Positions 57,634 to 64,000 of a DNA stretch of 64,000 nucleotides are shown one piece after another. Position 1 is the first letter of the stretch. Each line of letters starts with the position of its first letter. The position numbers and the translations under genes are program-made. Under the pieces are notes generated by a model that did no database searches, had not been told where the DNA came from, and saw nothing but the letters and a program-made list of their open reading frames with translations. Where the stretch lies: contig NC_067204.1 in NCBI RefSeq assembly GCF_026262505.1, forward strand, positions 9,519,797 through 9,583,796, given 5' to 3'. The stretch is from Trichomonas vaginalis G3 (taxonomy: Eukaryota; Parabasalia; Trichomonadida; Trichomonadidae).

Positions 57634-58972
57634 CTAAATCTATTTATATTCAGAATTGCGAAATTGATATCTCCTTCCTTAAAAAAATATGAACTTAATA
57701 TACTAGATAAACAAAACTTTTATGAGATTATATAGGTAATACAGAATATTGGACAGGTGTCATCCCGTTATTATCTTTGGAATCTTTATCTGCACCATGG
57801 AATATCAGAAATTTTGCTGTATCTTGTGGAATAAATCTTACGGCATAATGAAGAGGAGTTTTCCCATCATTATCTTTTAAATTTATATTAGCCCCATGTG
57901 AAATTAGAATCCTTGCAATCTCTATCCAATTATTTTTTGCTGAATAATGAAGGGGAGTTTTTCCATATTTATTCATTGAATTTACATCTGCACCATGCAA
58001 AATAAGAAATTTGGCAGTTTCTGGACAATTACACCATGCTGCATAATGTAGCGCAGTGCATTCGCTAAAATCTCTTGCATTGACATTAGATTTATGCTTA
58101 ATAAGAAGTTCAGTAGTTTTGATACTATTACATGATGCAGCATAATGAAGCGGAATGTATCCTTTTGCATCTTGCTTTCTGATATTTGAACCATGTGAAA
58201 GGAGAATTTTTGCAGTTTCGATATCATTATATTTTGCGGCATAATGAAGAGCAGTTTTCTCATAGCGTTTATTGGGTAAATTGATGTATGCTCCATTACT
58301 AATAAGCAGCATTAAAATTTTTCTATGCTTATATTTTGCTGCATAATGTAATGCTGTTTGGTATTTCCTATTTGTTTTATTAATAAGAGCATCATGTGAA
58401 AGTAGAATTTTTATTATTTCTATCTTTTTATTATATCTCGCTGCAAAATGGAGTGGTGTATCTTCACAAACATTATCTTTAGCATTAACATTAGCTCCAT
58501 GTGAAAGAAGTAGCTCTATTATTTCTTTATTTTTATTTTTGACCGCATAATGAAGAGCAGTTTGACCATTTTTATTTTTTGCATTAACATCAGAATCATG
58601 TGAAATAAGGAGTTTTGATATTTCTTTATTTTTATTTTTTACTGATAAATGAAGGGCTGTTTGGCCATTTTTATCTTTAGCATTGATATCTAAATCAAAT
58701 GAAAGAAGAAATTCTGTCATTTCTTTATTGTTATTTTTTACTGAAATATGTAGTACTGTTTTCTCGTCTTTATCTTTTATATTAACATCAGCATCATTTG
58801 AAAGCAGAAACTTTGCTTGTTCTCTATTATTATTTTTTACTGCAATATGAAGAATTGTTTGGCCATGTTTATCTTTTGCATTAACATCTACCTTCTGTCC
58901 AAGGATTAATTCAATTATTTCTTTACTGTTCTTTTGAATTGCATTTCTGAGTATTTTTCTTTGAATAGTATA

Positions 58973-60271
58973 GGGTGTCCAAAGGTGCGTTTAGCACAGC
59001 GCTCTATATGAGACTATTAAAGGAGATATATGCTGATTATAAATATATAATAAAAAATATGAATATATGTATATGATGAGTATGTTGTATTTTGGCGCCA
59101 TGCCGGGATATAAAATGAATTTTGAGACAAGAGGCGGTTTCTCGGGAAATTTTGGCGGGATTTTTTTCATTTTTTAATGAATCATAAAGAAAACATCCTC
59201 GCTCTTGCAAAAAAATGCAAAGACTGTAAAAAAATCTACGAGACATTGGTAAAATGCTTCGGTATGGATGCTCCTAGCTATTCCACTGTAACGTATCATG
59301 TTAGGATGTATCACTTCATGAACAAAAAGGCGCCCATCATAAAAATTGACAAAAAATCGCCGGATCAAAGAAAAATCAAAGCAATTCTTCAAGCGCTAGA
59401 TGAAGACCCAAGAGCATCACTCAGAAGGATAGAGGAGATGACAAAGATACCACGTACAACAGTCAGTTATTATCTGCACAATTATTTGAACTACAAACTA
59501 GCGTATACACGTTGGGTTCCGCACAACCTTAATTCAGTTCAAAAAAAATCTAGAGTCCAATCTTCGAAAGAGCTCCTCTCTATATTGGGTGCGTATCAAT
59601 CCAAGAAGTTTCGCTTTTTAGTAACAGGGGACGAGTCTTGGTTTCAATATGCAACAGAAGCCAAAATCATGTGGATCCCGAAGGATGAAAATCCGCAAAC
59701 ATTCCCGAAGAAAAAAATTGACACACCAATGATGATGTTATCGGTTTTTTGGGGCGTGAATGGCATCATCGCAATTGATATTCTTCAAAAACCTAATACG
59801 ATGAATGCTCAGTATCTAATTGACAATGTTCTTACTCAAATTATCAATTCTGATGAGTTTGAGAAATCCAAACAACAAAAACAAAAGTTTGCAATTCATT
59901 TTGATAATTCAAGAGTTCACAAAAGTCATAAGGTAATGAATTACTTGGTGGAAAACAATGTCAAAGTTGTTCCAAACCCAATTTATTCACCTGATATTGC
60001 ACCCTCTGACTTTTATTTATTCGGCACGCTAAAAAAGAGAGCTGAAGGACGCGAATTCGCGAGTCCAGATGATCTTGAAAATTTTGTAAGAGAGTAATTT
60101 GAGCAATTTTCTCATGATGATTTAAAGCGTGTCTTTCAAGCCTGGATCGATCGCTGCGAACGCGTGATTGAATCCAATGGTGATTATATTTAAATAAACT
60201 TTATATATATGTAACTTGTTTATTTCTATTCGCAGTATTCAGGTTTGTGCTAAACACACCTTTGGACACCC
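58973..60271 (+). mobile_element. Mariner transposon, Tvmar1-like
   Basis: About 1.3 kb. TIRs of ~26 bp: GGGTGTCCAAAGGTGCGTTT on the left and its inverted copy (one mismatch) on the right, flanked by TA target duplications (58971-58972, 60272-60273). Contains one transposase gene. Length, TIR and host fit Tvmar1 of T. vaginalis. Confidence 0.92.
59177..60097 (+). CDS. Mariner (Tc1/mariner) transposase, near full length
   Basis: 306 residues. N-terminal HTH region (A-L-D-E-D-P-R-A-S-L-R-R-I-E-E-M), catalytic D in 'TGDESWF', second D in 'HFDNSRVHKSH', third D in 'YSPDIAPSDFYLFG': a D,D34D-type mariner triad. A TAA at 60095 ends the frame; about 30 further codons (F-E-Q-F-S-H-D-D-L... N-G-D-Y-I) continue in the same frame to 60192, so the last ~10% is cut off by one nonsense change. 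It may be inactive or nearly active. Confidence 0.92.
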   Translation: MNHKENILALAKKCKDCKKIYETLVKCFGMDAPSYSTVTYHVRMYHFMNKKAPIIKIDKKSPDQRKIKAILQALDEDPRASLRRIEEMTKIPRTTVSYYLHNYLNYKLAYTRWVPHNLNSVQKKSRVQSSKELLSILGAYQSKKFRFLVTGDESWFQYATEAKIMWIPKDENPQTFPKKKIDTPMMMLSVFWGVNGIIAIDILQKPNTMNAQYLIDNVLTQIINSDEFEKSKQQKQKFAIHFDNSRVHKSHKVMNYLVENNVKVVPNPIYSPDIAPSDFYLFGTLKKRAEGREFASPDDLENFVRE

Positions 60272-61267
60272 TATATCATTTAAATATGCATTTTTGTTAT
60301 ATTTCTCAAGAAAAAGAATCATTGCTTTCAAGTTTGAGGAATTAACAATATCACATAAATCAATATCGTTGATCATGTATGAAAATCTCTCCAAAATATG
60401 TTCGAAATATGTAATGTTATGGGAATCAATAATAAATTTCAAGCAAATTTTATCTATTTGATGATATACCTGGCATTCACTGATAATATCTATATTCCCA
60501 CCGATAAATGAGTATCGAAGGCATTCCTTTGTAATTTTGGTATTCATATTTGATATGAGAAAATTAAAAATATTCACAGATCCAAAATAGCAACATGCTT
60601 CAATTGGCGATAAACCTTGAAAACATGGAATTGCTATTGAAATATCTGTTATTGGTTTAATTAAAGCATAGACCTTGAATTTTTGGATTTCATCATTCAT
60701 AATCATTTCTTGAATTTCCAAGATATCTGATGATGTTTCAATCCCTAAATCGATCTTGTTATTAGTATAGTCTATACTTAAATAATTTGAAGCAAAATCT
60801 AAAACCTCGATACTTAATAATCTTTTTGAAAATATTTGATATTCATTTGATAAATGATTAAGTATTTGAATATAAAGCTTGATGGATCCATAATTGAATT
60901 TGATTGCGTTTAAAATACTCATTATCAGATCGTTAATGGGCATTTTATACTTGTTTACTAAAACAGAAATTATCATATTGGTAAGTTCTTCAAGGGACTC
61001 TTCTGACTTTAAATGATAAAGCATTTCATTTGTTCTTATATAATCATCATAGCGCGTTAAGTACGCATTTATCATAATGAATGTTTGCAAATTTTTTTCC
61101 ACTTTGAATTTTTGTGAAAATTGTAAATCTTTCAAAAATGGATAATACCTTCAATTGTTTTTGTCAAAATTTTTATGATTCCCATCTCATGAGTTATATG
61201 GATATAATAATAACAGTTTGCTAGATTTTACAAATTTTCAAAATCTGGCAAACTCTATTTGAATTTT

Positions 61268-61531
61268 TCAAATAAATTTATGATTTTGCCAATATTTGAG
61301 AGGAAAATTTGCCCTGAAAGAATTGAATTGAAGAAAATTTGCCCCATGCCAAAGAAAATATTCGCATAAGGGTGGATCACTGAACATCACAGAAATAACA
61401 AAGCATTTGTTAACATTTTTAATTTGATTATTATACAACACACAATCATCTAAATCAATCTTTAAATTAACGAAAATTAATGTTGTATGAAATAATTGCA
61501 TATGCAATGAATCTTTTGATATTTCAAACAT
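61268..61531 (-). pseudogene. DUF3447/ankyrin-type gene remnant
   Basis: 87 codons with 'PPLCEYFLWHGANF', a motif of trichomonad ankyrin (DUF3447) proteins. It is cut at its 5' side by the foldback element at 61533 and has a stop 130 bp before the neighbouring ankyrin gene. Only a fragment; same strand as the split ankyrin gene. Confidence 0.45.
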
Positions 61532-61532
61532 T

Positions 61533-62148
61533 GGGGTTCATTATAAATTCCCCCATTATTATGAATACGGTATCATTATTATAAATTCCATTTAATACGC
61601 ATAATGGATTAATTCGAATAAAGGGTCAATTCGAATAACCGCCAAAAATGGAATAACGGGTTTTATGGAAATTCCATTTATTTTATCTGAATTTCGAATA
61701 ACCGCTTTATTCGAATTTCCATTCAAATTAGAATTTCGAATAAACGGGTGTTATTGGAATTTCTATTCCCAGAAATGCAGTATCTAATATATGTAATTGA
61801 TCTAGCTAATCAAAATTTCATGCCAAATATATTTAATCTTTTGGAAACAAATGATAATCCATATTTGCTATATTTGATGTGTGAGTATTAAGCCAAAATA
61901 TAACATTTTTTGGAATGGAAATTCCAATAACACCCGTTTATTCGAAATTCTAATTTGAATGGAAATTCGAATAAAGCGGTTATTCGAAATTCAGATAAAA
62001 TAAATGGAATTTCCATAAAACCCGTTATTCCATTTTTGGCGGTTATTCGAATTGACCCTTTATTCGAATTAATCCATTATGCGTATTAAATGGAATTTAT
62101 AATAATGATACCGTATTCATAATAATGGGGGAATTTATAATGGACCCC
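61533..62148. mobile_element. Foldback/MITE-like element with ~238-bp arms
   Basis: Starts GGGGTTCATTATAAATTCCC and ends with the inverted GGGAATTTATAATGGACCCC. Arms 61533-61770 and 61911-62148 are almost perfect inverted copies around a ~140-bp loop. Flanked by ATT on both sides (61530-61532, 62149-62151), a possible 3-bp target duplication. No coding sequence. Arms contain repeated TTCGAAT/ATTCGAA motifs. Confidence 0.85.
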
Positions 62149-62340
62149 ATTCACTCATGATCATGATTTCTGGATTTCCACATAAAAATGAATTTCTAGA
62201 CATGTTTGAGGGATTTCTTAGTTAAATTTTGATCTTAATAACTTGAAACAATCAACTGCTCCATTGAAACCAATATGGGAAACTCTGCACGCCGATAACA
62301 GATGAATGATAAAATATCATAATAAAAAAGTGACAATCCT

Positions 62341-64000
62341 ATGACAATTAACAACATAGTTCAACCAAAGTTCTCTGCAATTGCCGTAGGCGATGATATA
62401 TATAAAGTCGAATGCGTCGATGGTGAGTACTTATCCGTTTTTAAAGGCAAAATTGGAATTCCTTTTGAAATGTTAGATGTCAAAGGAGAATCTCCAGTAA
62501 ATCGCGATTTATTTAGCCTTACAGTTATTGACGACGATTCATTTCTCCTTACAGGCGGAATTTGCCCTTCAATTTTGGAGTTTGATATTTGGCGTTTTAA
62601 TATTTCAAAGAATTCATGGACTAAATTAACGAATTGTGGACAAAGAGTACCGTGCAGAAAAGGACATTGTTCGATATTATGGTATTACGCAGGATGTTCT
62701 CGATTATATGTAATTGGAGGCGCAAGCTTTGTATATTTACGCAAAGACATACTTTGTATCGAATTCAATGGGGATACATTTACAGCTACAAGTATTCCTT
62801 TGGAAGCAGATGGACTTCCTCCTCGAGTTTTTTGTTCAGTTTCTTTAATTCAAAACAGATTACGCGTTTTCGGTGGATTAGACGAGAACGGTAAGATCCT
62901 TGGTGATCTGTGGGATCTTTCCGCTACATATCATAACCCTGCAGTCATGTGGACTCCGAAAAATCATTTAAGCGGACATAACTCAAAATCTATCGAAAAA
63001 ATGGGCAGATACAACCACATTTCCTACGTAGTTGACGACCACGTCTACATTGTCGGCGGAATCGGTCGAAATGGCCCATTAAATAATGTCGCCGCTCCAT
63101 GGGAGATCAAAAACATCTACGAAGCCGAGGAACCTGTTATTTACAGTAACAAGGGACTCGTGGAAGTCTGCGATCCTCCGAAACTCGTAGAATTGAACAG
63201 TATTTACACGCAAATGGACATTTTATTCGACGACTTGAGGCAAAAAGAAACTCTCTACACCCAAACAATAGAACTGAAGAAGCACTTGCGGCAACAACGT
63301 ATAGAAGAGCAGAAACTCATTTCCCAGGAGTTTTCTGAAGAATTTTTCAACGAAGTAATGGCAAGTAAGATGGAAGAAAGGGATATCTTGATGGATGAGC
63401 TCTCACAATCACTCGTGGAACTCACAAACTTCCAATTCTCCGGTAGAGAATCAAATGGAAACGGAATTAAAGCAATTATTTGTTTCTTCGAGTACCAATT
63501 AAGGAAAAAGAAGAAGATCCATGAAGCAAAATACAATCTACTTAAGAAGGAAATCGAAATTGCTACTGAAAAGCTCAATAAAATGCCACAAGTCGAAATT
63601 ATAAAATATGATACAGGAAATTACGACAGTATATGGAAGATTATTGAGCCAATGAATAATTCAGATAGATCTGCTATATTAGATCAGTATATTACTCGTC
63701 AATTACTTGATCTTGCAGAACTTAGAGATAAATGCGCCAGATACAAACAGAAAAAGCACAAAGACATGCAATCCTGCATCAGAATAATATCAAAGACTGC
63801 TGAAAATGCATCGGAAACACTCGTGGAAGCCAAGAAAAGCCATCAAAGATGGTATGACCGTTTGGATGCCCTGCAAAAGGATCTTTTGGACGCAGAAAGT
63901 TTTAACGGGGCAATACAAAAAGGTCTGGACAGAAACGTTGTTTCAAGACTGTTCGAAGCAAGGTGGAAGCTGAGGGATGAACTAGAAAAACTTTGCGACC
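62341..64000 (+). CDS. Kelch-repeat protein with long coiled coil (runs off window)
   Basis: ATG at 62341, open to the window end (553 codons). N-terminal ~230 residues contain kelch-type blades ('FLLTGGICPSI', 'LYVIGGASFVYL', 'LRVFGGLDENG', 'VYIVGGIGRNG', each a hydrophobic-G-G motif followed by W or L positions), probably a beta-propeller. From residue ~270 a long charged helical region (KKEIEIATEKLNK, RDKCARYKQKKHKD) suggests a coiled coil. A cytoskeletal or scaffold role is inferred. The end and any C-terminal domain lie outside. Confidence 0.82.
   Translation, partial: MTINNIVQPKFSAIAVGDDIYKVECVDGEYLSVFKGKIGIPFEMLDVKGESPVNRDLFSLTVIDDDSFLLTGGICPSILEFDIWRFNISKNSWTKLTNCGQRVPCRKGHCSILWYYAGCSRLYVIGGASFVYLRKDILCIEFNGDTFTATSIPLEADGLPPRVFCSVSLIQNRLRVFGGLDENGKILGDLWDLSATYHNPAVMWTPKNHLSGHNSKSIEKMGRYNHISYVVDDHVYIVGGIGRNGPLNNVAAPWEIKNIYEAEEPVIYSNKGLVEVCDPPKLVELNSIYTQMDILFDDLRQKETLYTQTIELKKHLRQQRIEEQKLISQEFSEEFFNEVMASKMEERDILMDELSQSLVELTNFQFSGRESNGNGIKAIICFFEYQLRKKKKIHEAKYNLLKKEIEIATEKLNKMPQVEIIKYDTGNYDSIWKIIEPMNNSDRSAILDQYITRQLLDLAELRDKCARYKQKKHKDMQSCIRIISKTAENASETLVEAKKSHQRWYDRLDALQKDLLDAESFNGAIQKGLDRNVVSRLFEARWKLRDELEKLCD

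Larger units (their letters stand above)
57728..61135 (-). pseudogene. Ankyrin-repeat protein split by a mariner insertion
   Basis: N-terminal part (61135-60272): ~288 residues of helical sequence like the leader region of trichomonad ankyrin (DUF3447-type) proteins, with a first repeat-like part 'LSPIEACCYFGSVNIFNFL'. C-terminal part (58972-57728): at least eleven ankyrin repeats of 33 residues (G-x-T-A-L-H-Y-A-A-x-x-x...LLxxGAxxN). The transposon 58973-60271 lies between. Removing it and one TA leaves the halves one base out of frame by my count, so a further indel exists. Family members are scaffold proteins; role unknown. Confidence 0.8.

Noticed and set aside
62634-62894. 86-codon frame inside the kelch gene
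   Set aside because: Out-of-frame shadow; the kelch reading frame runs through from 62341 to the window end.

Overview
The window looks like nuclear DNA of a parabasalid protist, most probably Trichomonas vaginalis. The evidence is AT-rich DNA, intronless host genes, a Trichomonas-type Inr (TCACTT) a few bases upstream of the hybrid-cluster-protein ATG, a hydrogenosomal-type N-terminus on that protein, a mariner very like Tvmar1, an ankyrin gene of the trichomonad type, and abundant giant Maverick/Polinton transposons with KilA-N and D12 methyltransferase genes. The species call is inference from these features.

Layout. (1) Positions 1-14690: element A, a Maverick cut by the window start (polB, KilA-N protein, integrase, a 955-residue phage-like fibre, packaging ATPase, small structural-type genes), ending in a terminal inverted repeat (TIR). 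It abuts a second TIR remnant (14691-15094), which abuts a truncated host ubiquitin-protease pseudogene (to 16099). (2) 17282-22502: host genes for a TLC/ceramide-synthase-like membrane protein, a ChAPs-like TPR protein, and a broken GT61 glycosyltransferase. (3) 22846-27167: element C, a decayed fragment of a different Maverick (adenine methyltransferase, fibre, integrase C-terminus). (4) 27168-49161: element B, a Maverick bounded by both TIRs and lying inverted relative to A; the two share most genes at high identity, so a host segment of about 12 kb lies between long inverted repeats. (5) 49162-49649: eight different 50-64-bp hairpins packed head to tail, touching the TIR of B. (6) 51578-64000: host genes for hybrid cluster protein, a DOCK-family GEF, an ankyrin protein split by a mariner, a large foldback element, and a kelch/coiled-coil protein running off the window.

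The Maverick genes form a virus-like set: protein-primed polB and a retroviral-type integrase for replication and insertion, an FtsK/A32-like ATPase and a probable double-jelly-roll capsid for packaging, and a long trimeric-fibre-like protein for attachment. Most genes carry single-base frameshifts, but the broken genes partly differ between A and B, so one often shows how the other decayed.

The most unusual signals are: (i) the hairpin array; (ii) a family of short GC-rich twin mini-hairpins (two adjacent palindromes, mostly with 3-nt loops) inside and between Maverick genes, present in one copy and absent in the other at several sites; (iii) palindromic iterated repeats at gene-module borders that come in two sequence flavours, switch flavour at one shared locus, and accompany replacement of the KilA-N DNA-binding core; (iv) cassette-like replacement of the fibre tip and of the segment between integrase and KilA-N gene, including a module inverted between copies.
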